Under the pieces are notes generated by a model. That model was not told the origin of the DNA, ran no database searches, and was given only the letters and a program-made list of their open reading frames with translations. A stretch of 64,000 bases of DNA from Paenibacillus_D sp047238105. GTDB taxonomy: Bacteria > Bacillota > Bacilli > Paenibacillales > Paenibacillaceae. Positions 18,346 through 29,321 of this stretch are shown in pieces; the first letter of the stretch is position 1; every line of letters begins with the position of its first letter. The stretch lies in assembly GCF_047238105.1 (NCBI RefSeq), contig NZ_JBDFMD010000001.1, forward strand, positions 3,472,001 to 3,536,000. The letters are read 5' to 3'. A program made the translations under genes and the position numbers.

Positions 18346-18416
18346 CTTAAAGGTGCTGACTATTATAATAGATGGAAGCTACACCTATTGCTATGGATGA
18401 GGGGAGTGTGGGTGGC

Positions 18417-19043
18417 ATGACGCGAGCCCGCGTGATGCTTGTCGAGGACGATGTGGAATGGAGCCAGGGCTTGCAGGTTTTCTTCGCAGACGAATCCGGA
18501 TTTGAGATCGTTGCTTGCGTAGACAGCAAGGAGACCTGTATGTCAGCGCTTGACGAAGCTCCGGTGGATATCGTGCTGATGGATATTATGCTGGGCGATG
18601 CCGATGCGTCCGGATTGGATGCGGCGCTCGATATTGCACACAAGTATCCTGCCATAAAAGTCATTATTCTGAGTTCTCTGGATGACGATGATGAAGTATT
18701 TAATGAAGCGTTCCTGAATGGCGCATACGACTTTGTGTACAAGGATGAATTCGAACAGATCCCGACCATCATCGCTAACGCGACGAGCGATCTGGAGAGC
18801 AAATATGGCACGAGGTTGAAAAAGCTCGTCTACGATAAGAAAAGAAAACTCATCACCCCTTATGATGTCGTGCTGCTCAAGCTGATCCTGGAGGGTAAGA
18901 CGCAGCAGGAGATTGCGGATATGAACAGTGTGAGCCTATCGGCGGTGAAGAAGCATGTCGGTCGTCTATTGGTCAAATTCAACTGGAGCCGTTCCACCAG
19001 AGAACTGGCGGACAAGTGTCAAAAATGGGGGCTGCTGGAGTAA
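18417..19043 (+). CDS. Two-component response regulator with HTH output
   Basis: I choose the ATG at 18417 (MTRARVMLVEDD), after an AGGGGAG site; an upstream ATG at 18372 adds 15 residues unlike the family. The 208-residue protein has a receiver domain with acidic pair EDD at 10-12, phospho-acceptor Asp56 (DIVLMD) and the conserved Lys (VYKDE). A LuxR-like helix-turn-helix follows: ILEGKTQQEIADMNSVSLSA then VKKHVGRLLVKF. The histidine kinase gene follows after 12 bases. A likely target is the giant surface-protein gene at 20733, which shares upstream motifs with this operon. Confidence 0.88.
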   Translation: MTRARVMLVEDDVEWSQGLQVFFADESGFEIVACVDSKETCMSALDEAPVDIVLMDIMLGDADASGLDAALDIAHKYPAIKVIILSSLDDDDEVFNEAFLNGAYDFVYKDEFEQIPTIIANATSDLESKYGTRLKKLVYDKKRKLITPYDVVLLKLILEGKTQQEIADMNSVSLSAVKKHVGRLLVKFNWSRSTRELADKCQKWGLLE

Positions 19044-19055
19044 GGGGAGCAAGGG

Positions 19056-20375
19056 ATGATCATTGCATTCTTGTTATTGTTCGTTGTCATGACGCCGCTG
19101 GGCATCTATCTGCTCGTGAAGCGAAGGGAAAACAGTCTGCTCATCTGGGGCGCGCTGCTTATGATCACTGCCGGCCTGAGCGGTCTGCAGGTCGGCCTGG
19201 AGAAGCTCGCTCTGCCATATATGGAAGCGGTCCGTGTGGAGGCGGCCGGGATGACTGCGCTACAGGTGGCGACTACCGGGTTGAATATTCTCATTCATAG
19301 CTTTCCCTATTATTTGGCTCTTGGGTTCTTTATGCATTTTGCCGGCTATTCGAATCCCATGCTGACCGGCTTGCTGCTCGTCCCGGTCTTGTTTTCCTTT
19401 TTCTTCAGCGATGTGTACCCGGTATCCAGGATGAATTATACATACATCCTGAGTTGGGGTGTTCCGTACATGGCGGCGTCGATGGCCCTGTTTGGGAAGC
19501 GGGTGTGGAGGGCCGGGCCTGGCATAGGGAATCGGCTTCCTTATCTTGGGATTGGCCTGATGATCCTGATCCCTCTCACGTTTTTGCTGCTTTTGCAATT
19601 GGAAGGAATTTATTTTCAATCCCCCGTACAATTGCTTGCCTTTATCCCTTTTATCTGTCTGATCAGCCTGGTGCTGGGCTTGGTGCTATATGTGTATAAT
19701 GTCTTTACCCGTTTCCAATCCTCAGCTGCACTGACCAAGATGCAGGTCGGGACGAGCCTGATGCAGCATGCGTTCAAAAATGTGGTCGCCAAAAACAAGC
19801 TGCATGCGCTGAATATCCAGCGAAGCCTCGAATCGAAGCAGTATGACATGGCCAATCATCAAGTGAAAAGTCTGTTGCGATCCAATGAGCATCTCATGAG
19901 CATGGTGTCCAGGCTGTCCTATCTTACCCGGAGCCGGCTATCTGTAGAGCCCGAGGCGACCGACCTCTCCGTCCTGCTGGATGAGGTGACAGAACAGTTT
20001 GCTCACACGTCCGTCTCGTTTGCCAAGCAGTACGCGCCTGCGATGCTGCTGGTCGATCGTACGCTGATCGCGGAGTGTCTCTCGAATATTATAAGCAATG
20101 CGATCGAAGCGATGGACGGACGGGGGCAGGTGACAGTTACAGTTGAGAAAGTGCAACGGAGAGTGAGGATCCATATTACCGACACCGGGAAAGGGATGAG
20201 CAAGGATCAGTTGAAGGGCCTGTTCGAACCGTTCTACTCTACGAAGCACAAGTCGGGACACAACTTCGGACTTGGTATGTTCCACGTGAAAAAAATTATG
20301 ACTGCCCACCGGGGCAAGGTGAGCGTTGTGAGTCAACCAGGAGCCGGAACGACCGTTACGCTGCTGTTTCCCTAG
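19056..20375 (+). CDS. Multi-pass membrane sensor histidine kinase
   Basis: The 439-residue protein has about seven hydrophobic segments in residues 1-215, with no large extracellular domain. The cytoplasmic part follows. His238 in LMQHAFKNVV is the likely phosphorylation site, then a HATPase_c domain with N-box NIISNAIEAM, G1-box DTGKGM, F-box FEPFYSTK and G2-box GHNFGLGM. AAGGGGAGC lies upstream of the ATG, and the gene is co-transcribed with the response regulator. The few loops suggest it senses a membrane or envelope signal. A terminator follows. Confidence 0.9.
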   Translation: MIIAFLLLFVVMTPLGIYLLVKRRENSLLIWGALLMITAGLSGLQVGLEKLALPYMEAVRVEAAGMTALQVATTGLNILIHSFPYYLALGFFMHFAGYSNPMLTGLLLVPVLFSFFFSDVYPVSRMNYTYILSWGVPYMAASMALFGKRVWRAGPGIGNRLPYLGIGLMILIPLTFLLLLQLEGIYFQSPVQLLAFIPFICLISLVLGLVLYVYNVFTRFQSSAALTKMQVGTSLMQHAFKNVVAKNKLHALNIQRSLESKQYDMANHQVKSLLRSNEHLMSMVSRLSYLTRSRLSVEPEATDLSVLLDEVTEQFAHTSVSFAKQYAPAMLLVDRTLIAECLSNIISNAIEAMDGRGQVTVTVEKVQRRVRIHITDTGKGMSKDQLKGLFEPFYSTKHKSGHNFGLGMFHVKKIMTAHRGKVSVVSQPGAGTTVTLLFP

Positions 20376-20431
20376 GGTAAGCCGTGGAGCGGTAACGTAC
20401 TTTTCTTCCTTTACAGCTTACTGATCCATCT

Positions 20432-20458
20432 GTCTCCGTTAAGGAGGCTTTTTTTTTT
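20432..20458 (+). terminator. Terminator of the two-component operon
   Basis: GTCTCC pairs with GGAGGC (one wobble) around GTTAA, followed by nine T residues. Confidence 0.8.
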
Positions 20459-20646
20459 GAAAATAACAAGAAAGCATTCTCACATCTACTTGGCTTGTAT
20501 TTCTTCGGAGATTATTTCATCCCGGGTCCCCCGAAGGGTCGCGCCGTTGCCGCTTAGCCACAACAGTATCAGCGACTTACGGCCAATACCCGGCTCTTTC
20601 GTAAGCATGGACTTGGAACGACGATATCGTTCTTGCTTGTCGAAGG

Positions 20647-20713
20647 TACACCTAAAAGTGTCTACTTACGTCGATTGGACATGAGAAATATACTGAAGAT
20701 ACGTAAGCATTAG
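20647..20713 (+). promoter_or_regulatory. Candidate response-regulator binding region (copy 2)
   Basis: CCTAAAAGTGTCTACTTACG at 20651-20670 matches CCTAAAGTGTCTACTTACG at 18327-18345 apart from one A. TAAGCATTAG at 20704-20713 matches 18306-18315, though the order of the two blocks is reversed relative to copy 1. The region ends 20 bases before the start of the giant surface-protein gene. Confidence 0.55.
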
Positions 20714-20732
20714 TGGGTGGGGGGAACGGAAA

Positions 20733-23700
20733 ATGAAACAAATAACGGCCACGCGGCAAAAGAGAGGGAGTCGTTGGTGGAAACGGCTGATCTTTGCGCT
20801 GCTCATCTTTTTCCTGGCTGCAGGGATATTGGAGCGGCCAGAGCAGGCCGCAGCGAGCTATCGACAAGTCGGCAGTTATACCTCATTTGAGGGAATGCCA
20901 TTCAATGGGCCAAGGGGCATCGCGATCGATGAGAGCGGGAGGATCTATGTCGGGGAAAACGGGCAATCCCGTATCGTGGTGTATAACCCGGACGGGACTG
21001 AGAATGGGAAGATCGAAACATGGGGTCGTCCAGGATATATGGCGATCAAGGATGACATCCTCTACATGGTAGATGGATCATCGGTCAATCGCTATGATCT
21101 CAACAATAATTATCAACCCATTGGCGAGGACATCCCTGTAGGCTATCTGGTGGGCGGGGCCGTTTATGGAATGGCATTGGATAGCGAGGGGACAATGTAC
21201 ACCGCCGGCTATTATCACATGATGAGAGTGAGTCCCTCAGGTCAACCCTCCATCTATTTCGACTTCAGCACATCTAACAATACAACAGATGGCCAGGACG
21301 TTGCGATTGACGAAGAGGACAATCTCTATGTGATGTCTCATAGCTATGTCCATAAATTCGATAAGCATAAAAACCTGCTTGAAAGTTGGCATTTCGGGGG
21401 AAATTACCTGACCGGACTGGCTTATCACGATGGCGCTTTGTATGTAGCGATAAGCAATAGCAGCAGTGTCGGGTTCCGTAAAATATCGGCAACGGACGGC
21501 CGCACCCTTGGCGAACATATCTACGCTGAATATAACGATTCCGTGCATGGTCTCACGGTTCATCCGGTTACGAAGGATGTTTACCTCGTCTATCGGTACG
21601 GTGGCGTGCGGGTGTTCAAGGACGCGGGAACGACGGTGACGGCAGCGGCCAGCTCCGATTCCATCCAATACGGCGATGCAGTGACCTTTGATATCTCCGT
21701 GACAGCGAATAACGGGATCGGTACGCCGATGGGAACGGTCGCTTTGATGGACGGCAACATCAAGGTAGGCGAGGTCAACCTGGCGGGCGGAACAGCCAGT
21801 TATACGACATCCGCGCTGCATGGCGGTACCCGATCGATTACGGCGGTGTATCAAGGATCGGGCGATCACGCCCAGAGCATATCTGCAGCTATGGTGATCG
21901 AGGTTGCCAGGATGGCTAGCTCCATAACTGTACAAACCTCAAAGGCGAACACAACCTGGGGCGAGCCGGCCACATTCACGGCAACCGTGAACGGGGCAGG
22001 GCCCGGCGGCGAGGCTCCGACCGGATCGGTTATATTCAGCAGCGGGACAGATGTGCTCGGTTCAGGAACGCTGGACGGAGGACAGGCTGTCTTGACGAGC
22101 GACGATCTGGCTGTAGGTACACATACCATTACCGCGCATTTTGATGGGGACTCTGTGTTTGAGCCCAGCGACGGTACGGTCCTGCAGACCGTGGCCAAGG
22201 CCGAGTCCGTCGTCACTCCATATGCTGCCGAATACAGCGTTTTTGGGGAGAGAGTGAGTCTGATGGCATCTGTAGCAGTCTCGGCTCCGGGAGCCGGAAT
22301 GCCCACCGGCGATGTGGCGTTTAAGAAGGGGATGACTACGCTAGGCGTAGCAACGTTAAGCGAGGGCTGGGCCACGCTGCTTGTTAGCGATATGGAGGTA
22401 GGTTCTCATACGATCACGGTTGAATATAGTGGAGACGGCTCTGTCGCGGGCTGCAGCAATACGATTAATCTGACGGTGGATAAGGCGAATACAAAGATCG
22501 ATGTCGAATCTTCAAAGAACGGCATCCAGCCAGGAGAGAGCATCACATTTCAAGCAGATGTGACGGTCATGTCGCCGGGTGCCGGAGTACCGACTGGCAG
22601 CGTAACTTTCACAAACGGACAGACAACGCTAGGTGTTGCCCCATTAAGCGGGGGCAGTGCGACGCTGGATGTGGACAGTCTGGAAGTAGGCAGGCACACC
22701 ATCACGGCGGAGTACAGCGGAGACCAATCCTTTGCATCTAGCAGAGGGACAGTGGAGCAGACGGTGAATAAGCTCGATACGACGATGGTGCTGACGGCAC
22801 CGCCGGGTCCGGTCGTCTTCGGGGAAGCGCTGGTGTTCACGGCGGACGTATCCGCAGCCAGCGGCACGCCGGAGGGCACGGTAACGTTCCGGAACGGGGC
22901 TGCAGTGCTGGGCGTGGAAGAGCTGGCGGACGGCAAGGCGGTGTTGAGCGGCGTGGACGATCTGGGAGTCGGTGCGCACACAATTACGGCGGAGTACGAC
23001 GGCTCGGGCCGGTACGCTGGAAGTGCAGATACGCTGCAGCAGGCCGTGGGTCAGGCGGGTACGTCGACCAGTGTGGCTACCTCGCAGGCCGCCAGCGTCT
23101 CTGGTGAGCGGGTGACGTTCACCGCCACGGTGACGGTGGAGGCGCCGGGTGCGGGGACGCCGGGCGGCAGTGTCACGTTCCGGAGCGGTACGGCCGTGCT
23201 GGACACAATCATGTTGGACAATGGCGAGGCGACGCTGGCAGTGAGCGATCTGGCTGTCGGTACGCACACGATCACGGCGGAATACACGGGCGACGATTCG
23301 TTCACGGGTAGCAGCGGCGATGTGGATCAGACGGTGGATCAGGCGGACACCGCGATCACCGTGTCTAGCTCGCAGGACACGAGCGTGTACGGTGAGCCGG
23401 TGACATTCACAGCGATGGTAACGGTCGAGGCGCCGGGGGCCGGAGTGCCGAGCGGCAACGTGACGTTCCGGAATGGAGCGGACACGCTGGATACCGTCAC
23501 GTTAAGCGGTGGTGTGGCGACTGTGGAAGTGAGCGATCTGGCGGTCGGGACCCATACGATCACAGCGGAATACACGAGCGACGGCTCGTTCGCAGGCAGC
23601 AGCAGCACCGTGGATCAGACGGTGGACCAAGCGGCGGTGACGCTGGATGTCACGAGCTCCCGGAGCGTGAGCGTATACGGCGAAGAGGTGATGTTGACCG

Positions 23701-26700
23701 CGACGCTGATGGCCGCGCCGCCAGGAGCCGGAACACCGACCGGCAGCGTAACCTTCACAAACGGCTCGACAACGCTAGGTGTTGCCCCATTAAGCGGGGG
23801 CAGTGCGATGCTGGATGTGGACAGTCTGGAAGTAGGCACGCACACCATCACGGCGGAGTACAGCGGAGACCAATCCTTTGCATCTGGCAGCGGCACGGTG
23901 GAGCAGATGGTGAATAAGCTCGATACGACGATGGTGCTGACGGCACCGCCGGGTCCGGTCGTCTTCGGGGAAGCGCTGGTGTTCACGGCGGACGTGACCG
24001 CAGCCAGCGGCACGCCGGAGGGCACGGTAACGTTCCGGAACGGGGCTGCAGTGCTGGGCGTGGAAGAGCTGGCGGACGGCAAGGCGGTGTTGAGCGGCGT
24101 GGACGATCTGGGAGTCGGTACGCACACAATTACGGCGGAGTACGACGGCTCGGGCCGGTACGCTGGAAGTGCAGATACGCTGCAGCAGGCTGTGGGTCAG
24201 GCAGGTACGTCGACAAGTGTCGCGACCTTGCAGGCCGCCAGCGTCTCTGGTGAGCGGGTGACATTCACCGCCACGGTGACGGTCGCGGCGCCAGGTACGG
24301 GGACGCCGGGAGGCAGTGTCACGTTTAAGAACGGAGCAGCAGTGCTCGACACCGTAACGTTAGACGACGGTGAAGCGATCCTGGAAGTGAGCGATTTGCA
24401 AGTTGGCACGCATACGATTACGGCGGAATACACGGGTGACGATTCGTTCGCAGGCAGCAGCGGCGATGTGGATCAGACGGTGGGTAAGGCGGATACCGTG
24501 ATCACCGTGTCTAGCTCGCAGGCCACCAGCGTCTCTGGCGAGCTGGTGACGTTCACGGCGACGGTGACGGTCGCAGCGCCGGGCTCGGGAATGCCGAGCG
24601 GCAGCGTGACATTCAGGAACGGAACGAAGGTATTGGATACTGTCCCCTTGGACAGTGGCTCGGCGACACTGGCGTTGTCCAATCTGGCGGTTGGTTCGCA
24701 TACGATCACAGCGGAATACAGGGGCGATGACTCGTTCGGAGGCAGCAGCAGCACCGTGGATCAGACGGTGGACCAAGCGGCGGTGACGCTGGATGTCGCA
24801 AGCTCCCGGAGCGTGAGCGTATACGGGGAAGAGGTGACATTGACCGCGACGGTGACGGCGGTGGCACCAGGAGCGGGGACACCAACGGGCAGCGTAACTT
24901 TCTGGAACGATGGAGAGGCCATCGGGACGGCGCCGTTGTCAGGGGGAGAAGCCGCTGTTGCAACCAATGAGCTGGTTGTGGGCACGCACACCATCACGGC
25001 GGAGTACAGCGGAGACCAATCCTTTGCATCTGGCAGCGGCACGGTGGAGCAGACGGTGAATAAGCTCGATACGACGATGGTGCTGACGGTACCGCCGGGT
25101 CCGGTCGTCTTCGGGGAAGCGCTGGTGTTCACGGCGGACGTAGCCGCAGCCAGCGGCACGCCGGAGGGCACGGTAACGTTCCGGAACGGAGCTGCGGTGC
25201 TGGGCGTGGAAGAGCTGGCGGACGGCAAAGCGGTGTTGAGCGGCGTGGACGATCTGGCTGTCGGCACGCACACGATTACGGCGGAGTACGACGGCTCGGG
25301 CCGGTACGCTGGAAGTGCAGATACGCTGCAGCAGGCCGTGGGTCAGGCGGGTACGTCGACAAGTGTCGCGACCTCGCAGGCCGCCAGCGTCTCTGGTGAG
25401 CGGGTGACATTCACCGTCGCGGTGACGGTTGAGGCGCCAGGTGCGGGGACGCCGGGCGGCAGTGTCACGTTCCGGAGCGGTACGGCCGTGCTGGACACAA
25501 TCATGTTGGACAATGGCGAGGCGACGCTGGCAGTGAGCGATCTGGCTGTCGGTACGCATACGATCACGGCGGAATACACGGGCGACGATTCGTTCACGGG
25601 CAGCAGCGGCGATGTGGATCAGACGGTGGATCAGGCGGACACCACGACGAGCGTTGCGACCTCGCAGGCCACCAGCGTCTCTGGCGAGCTGGTGACGTTC
25701 ACGGCGACGGTGACGGTCGCAGCGCCGGGCTCGGGAATGCCGAGCGGCAGCGTGACGTTCCGGAATGGAGCGGACACGCTGGATACCGTCCCGTTAAGCG
25801 GTGGTGTGGCGACTGTGGAAGTGAGCGATCTGGCGGTCGGGACCCATACGATCACAGCGGAATACACGGGCGACGGCTCGTTCGGAGGCAGCAGCAGCAC
25901 CGTGGATCAGACGGTGGACCAAGCGGAGGTGACGCTGGATGTCGCAAGCTCCCGGAGCGTGAGCGTATACGGGGAAGAGGTGACGTTGACAGCGATGGTG
26001 ACGGCCGCGCCGCCGGGAGCCGGAGCGCCAATGGGCAGCGTAACCTTCGCAAACGGATCAACAACGCTAGGCGTTGCCCCATTAAGCGGGGGCAGTGCGA
26101 CGCTGGATGTGGACAGTCTGGAAGTAGGCACGCACACCATCACGGTAGAATACAGCGGAGACAATTCCTTCGCTTCCGGCATCGGCGCCATAACACAAGA
26201 AGTTGTCAAGGCTGACTCGATCTTGGACGTAACGGCTTCTCTAGCAGAGGTCGTCTACGGCGAACGTGTGTCGATTACGGCAACAGTTGCAGCTGCTGTC
26301 TCCGGCAAGGGGACACCGACGGGCACCGTGACGCTGCAACTAGGTACAGATCTGATAGGGTCAGGCGCGTTGGAGGACGGCGTATGGATGCTGCTTACGG
26401 ACGTTCTGCCTGTAGGGAACCATCTGATCGATGTCCACTACAGCGGGGATCGATCGTATGCCCCGGCCAGCCAGACGGTCGCGGTGACTGTACACAAGGC
26501 GGACTCCATAACCGATGCTGTAATCTCGTCAGAGACGAGCGTGGCAGGTGAGACGGTATCGATCACAGCCAAAGTCGGAGCAGATGCTCCAGGCAGCGGT
26601 ATGCCGTCCGGCGCAGTAGCACTCCATAACGGCACCGAAACGGTAGGTACTGGCGTGCTGGTCGACGGGGAAGCTGTCATCGCCATCGATGAGCTGCCTG

Positions 26701-28131
26701 TCGGCACCTACACCTTGGAGCTATCATACAACGGTGACGAGTTCTTCAAGGCCAGCACATCCAGCCCGTTGACGCTCACGGTTGGCCAGGGGCAGACGAC
26801 AGCCTCCGTCAAGGCGAATGGGGGGAATATCGCTGCGGGCAGTCCTGTTGCCTTGACAGCAGAGATCCTTGCAGTCTCGCCTGCGGCCGGTGGGCTGACT
26901 GGGACGGTCACCTTTTTCGACCAGCATGACGAGATCGGCGAAGTGGTCATAACTGCGGCAGATCATGGCGTCGCTGAGCTTCGTTTTCCGCAAGGCTGGC
27001 GTGCCGGACGTTATGAGATCTCGGTTGAATACACGGGGGATGAGAGCTTTTATGGAAGTGAGTCCGAATCTTTTGCACTGGTAGTGAATGCCCCGGTGTC
27101 CCCGCCGTCGTTGCCTCCATTCCCACCATCCGCTCCGGAGTTGCCCGCAGGGGACACAGTGGATCCCATTGTGAATAGGGAAGGGAATATTGTTATTCCG
27201 CCTGGAGGAACCGGAACTGTCAGCCTCGGTGAGCGGATATCGGTGTCCATACCGGGAGAGATGAGCGATACAGAAATAAGCATGACGATAGAGGAAGTCG
27301 CGGCAAGCGCCGAACGGGTTTTGTCGCCCCATACACTGGTCAGCAGTATCTACGAAATTCTCTCTAACCTGGAAGGGACGTTCAACAAAGCTATTACGAT
27401 ATCGTTCGTATTCGACTCCTCCAGACTGACTTCGGAGGACATGGTGTCCATCTTCTATTATGATGAAGACGAGCAAGTATGGATCGATATCGGCGGTGTC
27501 ATCGACGGGAATACGATCTCCGTATCTGTAGACCATCTCACCAAGTTCGCAGTATTCGCCGTTGATAAGAGGGAGACGGAGATTCCGTCTCTGGAAAGCG
27601 TGACCTTCACCGACACGGGAAGCCATTGGGGAGGAGACACGATACGCCGAGCGGCAGCTAAGGGCGTCGTGAACGGCTACCCGGACGGCAGCTTCCGTCC
27701 GGATCATCCTGTTACGCGGGCCGAGTTCCTCGTCATGCTATCCAGTGTGGTGCAGATGCCAGAATCAAGCGATGCGCGGATGGCATTCACGGATGATGCC
27801 AAGATCGGCGCGTGGGCCCAGTCTGCAGTCTATGCCTCACAGCAAGCAGGTATCGTCACCGGATATAGTGATGGCAGCTTCCGTCCGGAAGCGCCGATCA
27901 CACGGGTGGAGATGGCCATGATGGTGGCGCGTGCGCTTGGGCTGGGGGTCGACGCCATTCGACCGACGGACTTTGCGGATGATAGCCTGATCCCGCAGTG
28001 GGCCAAAGGCGCGGCAGCGTCTGTGCGTGGAGCCGGCTTGATCACCGCGCTCAGACAACAGGTTTGCGCCCTATGACCCGACTACGCGTGCTGAGGCAGC
28101 GACGATCCTCATGCGTGTGTTGGAGCCGTAA
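20733..28131 (+). CDS. Giant NHL / Ig-like repeat / SLH surface protein, frame broken near 28048
   Basis: The first frame runs 2447 residues to 28076. One surplus base near 28046-28050 breaks it. In the +1 frame the text continues SDNRFAPYDPTTRAEA to TAA at 28129-28131, completing a third SLH motif. Order of parts: signal peptide with hydrophobic run (LIFALLIFFLAAGIL) ending near AAAS; an NHL-type beta-propeller at about 45-290; nineteen Ig-like (Big_3-type) domains of about 95 residues at 290-2110; a Pro-rich linker; a beta domain at about 2150-2280; and SLH motifs with DGSFRP. Domains 5-16 form three 382-residue super-repeats. SLH domains bind pyruvylated wall polymers, so it is anchored outside the cell, probably as a long stalk. 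Its likely controller is the adjacent two-component system. Confidence 0.88.
22773..26210 (+). repeat. Three tandem 1146-bp super-repeats inside the surface-protein gene
   Basis: The segment beginning CTCGATACGACGATGGTGCT recurs at 22773, 23919 and 25065, exactly 1146 bases (382 codons, four Ig-like domains) apart. Long runs are identical at base level between copies, including synonymous positions. This indicates recent duplication or gene conversion rather than old divergence. Confidence 0.9.
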
Positions 28132-28138
28132 ACGGTAT

Positions 28139-28180
28139 AAGCGGTTGCCCTAGCCACAAGGTCAGAGCAACCGCTTTTCT
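28139..28180 (+). terminator. Terminator after giant surface-protein gene
   Basis: AAGCGGTTGC at 28139-28148 pairs with GCAACCGCTT at 28167-28176, followed by TTCT. It closes the frame that ends at 28131, which supports that frame as the true end of the gene. Confidence 0.8.
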
Positions 28181-28306
28181 TAGATTCGCCAGGCAAATCG
28201 GTCGATCACCGCGCTCCAAGGTGCTGCCCTCCAGCTGTAACAAATTGCACTAAGGCAGCTCGATTTGCACATACAGCGCGCGCTAGCAGGGCACGTAGCT
28301 GCTTCC

Positions 28307-29065
28307 CTAGACGCGCATGCTGATCTTCTGGCTGCAGCTGCGCAGCTTCAGGGCGTAGGCTTGGGTGGTGCTGTCGTCCATGCGCAGGGATGGGCCGGAG
28401 ATGCTCATGCCGCCTAGCAGCGAGCCGTCGCGCTTGAAGACAGGGACGCCGACGCACTTGATCCCGAATTCATGCTCCATGTTGTCGATGCTGTAGCCAC
28501 GGCTGCGTATCGTGTCCAGCTCGTGCAGCAAAGCGCTTCGATCGGTGATTGTGTTGGGCGTGTGCGCCGTCATACTCTGCATGCCGATCGCCTTCATCGC
28601 CTCATCAGGCGGTAGATACGCCAGGATGGCTTTGCCTAGCGAGGTGCAATACATCTCGGCCGTCTCGCCCGTCATCGAGCGCACGCTGTAGGAGTTGGCC
28701 GGGTACACGCCTTCGAGGTACAGCACATGCGGTATGCGGGGGACCGCAAAATAGACGACTTCGTTCACCTCGGAGGACAGCTCGCTTAGCGGCGGATAGA
28801 TCATATTGTGCAACCCGAGGCTGGAGTTGATAACGAATGCCAGCTCCAGGATCTTCATCCCGAGCCGGTATTTCCCGGACTCGGGGTTACGCTCGATGTA
28901 ACCGCATTGCTCGAACGTCGACACGATGTTATGCACATTGCTTTTATACAGCCCCAGCTTCTCGCCGATTTCGGAGATGCCGAGTTCCGGCGCGGACACC
29001 GAAAATATCTCCAACACATCCAGCGCCTTTTTTAAGGTCTTCACCTTAGGTTCTTCAGCCATCAT
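28307..29065 (-). CDS. IclR-family transcriptional regulator
   Basis: This 252-residue protein has the IclR winged helix at residues about 8-70 (ALDVLEIFSVSAPELGISEIGEKLGL, then a wing ending NPESGKYRLG). An effector-binding domain follows, with SLGKAILAYLPPDEAM and GYSIDNMEHEFGIKCVGVPVF. AAAGGAG precedes the ATG. It is divergent from the DapA-type lyase/ABC locus beginning at 29322, and matching palindromes lie beside both promoters. IclR proteins typically sense a sugar acid or aromatic acid, fitting a carbohydrate locus. Autoregulation is likely. Confidence 0.92.
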   Translation of the reverse strand: MMAEEPKVKTLKKALDVLEIFSVSAPELGISEIGEKLGLYKSNVHNIVSTFEQCGYIERNPESGKYRLGMKILELAFVINSSLGLHNMIYPPLSELSSEVNEVVYFAVPRIPHVLYLEGVYPANSYSVRSMTGETAEMYCTSLGKAILAYLPPDEAMKAIGMQSMTAHTPNTITDRSALLHELDTIRSRGYSIDNMEHEFGIKCVGVPVFKRDGSLLGGMSISGPSLRMDDSTTQAYALKLRSCSQKISMRV

Positions 29066-29096
29066 TAAACTCCTTTGAAGTGAAATTCTAAATATT

Positions 29097-29139
29097 AGAA
29101 CGTCATTCTATTATGAACGATTGGTTTGACCGATGTAAA
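29097..29139 (-). promoter_or_regulatory. iclR promoter with operator
   Basis: On the minus strand TTTACA (29134-29139) is followed after 18 bases by CATAAT (29110-29115). Directly downstream lies AGAACGTCATTCT at 29097-29109 (plus-strand reading), an AGAAC/TTCT inverted repeat of the same form as the site at 29281. Confidence 0.7.
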
Positions 29140-29229
29140 GCATAAATTGAAACAGGGAAGAAATTCGTCGTTTCTTGAAATAGAGTAAAATTGTGCGGAA
29201 AAGAGGGAGTATTTTAAGATTTGAAAGGG

Positions 29230-29293
29230 TTTACAATTAGAGTGGTGCGTGATATTATAAGTAAGCGATTAATATTTTATAGAACACCGTTCT
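29230..29293 (+). promoter_or_regulatory. Promoter and IclR operator of the lyase/ABC operon
   Basis: TTTACA at 29230-29235, a 17-base spacer, and TATTAT at 29253-29258 form a good SigA promoter. AGAACACCGTTCT at 29281-29293 is a near-perfect palindrome sharing form and length with the site before iclR, so it is the likely repressor site. Confidence 0.75.
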
Positions 29294-29321
29294 AAATTAG
29301 AGAACAAAGAGGTGAAGATGG

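Larger units (their letters stand above)
17902..18416. other. Non-coding region with palindromic hairpin and short repeats
   Basis: About 500 bases contain no convincing gene. It holds the 44-base palindrome at 18015-18058, a hairpin AAGCACCA/TGGTGCTT at 18215-18233, and two copies of ATGGTGCTTACAG at 18225-18237 and 18277-18289 (52 bases apart). It also holds CTAAGC repeats and the presumed regulatory block at 18306-18345 that recurs before the giant surface-protein gene. Confidence 0.6.
20376..20732. other. Non-coding region before the giant surface-protein gene
   Basis: About 357 bases hold the terminator at 20432-20458 and, further on, the motif block at 20647-20713 shared with the two-component upstream region. 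A short open frame at 20457-20684 has no ribosome site and no recognisable product, and I do not count it. Confidence 0.6.

Noticed and set aside
26724..27707. 327-codon minus-strand frame
   Set aside because: Antisense to the surface-protein gene, no ribosome site or family match.
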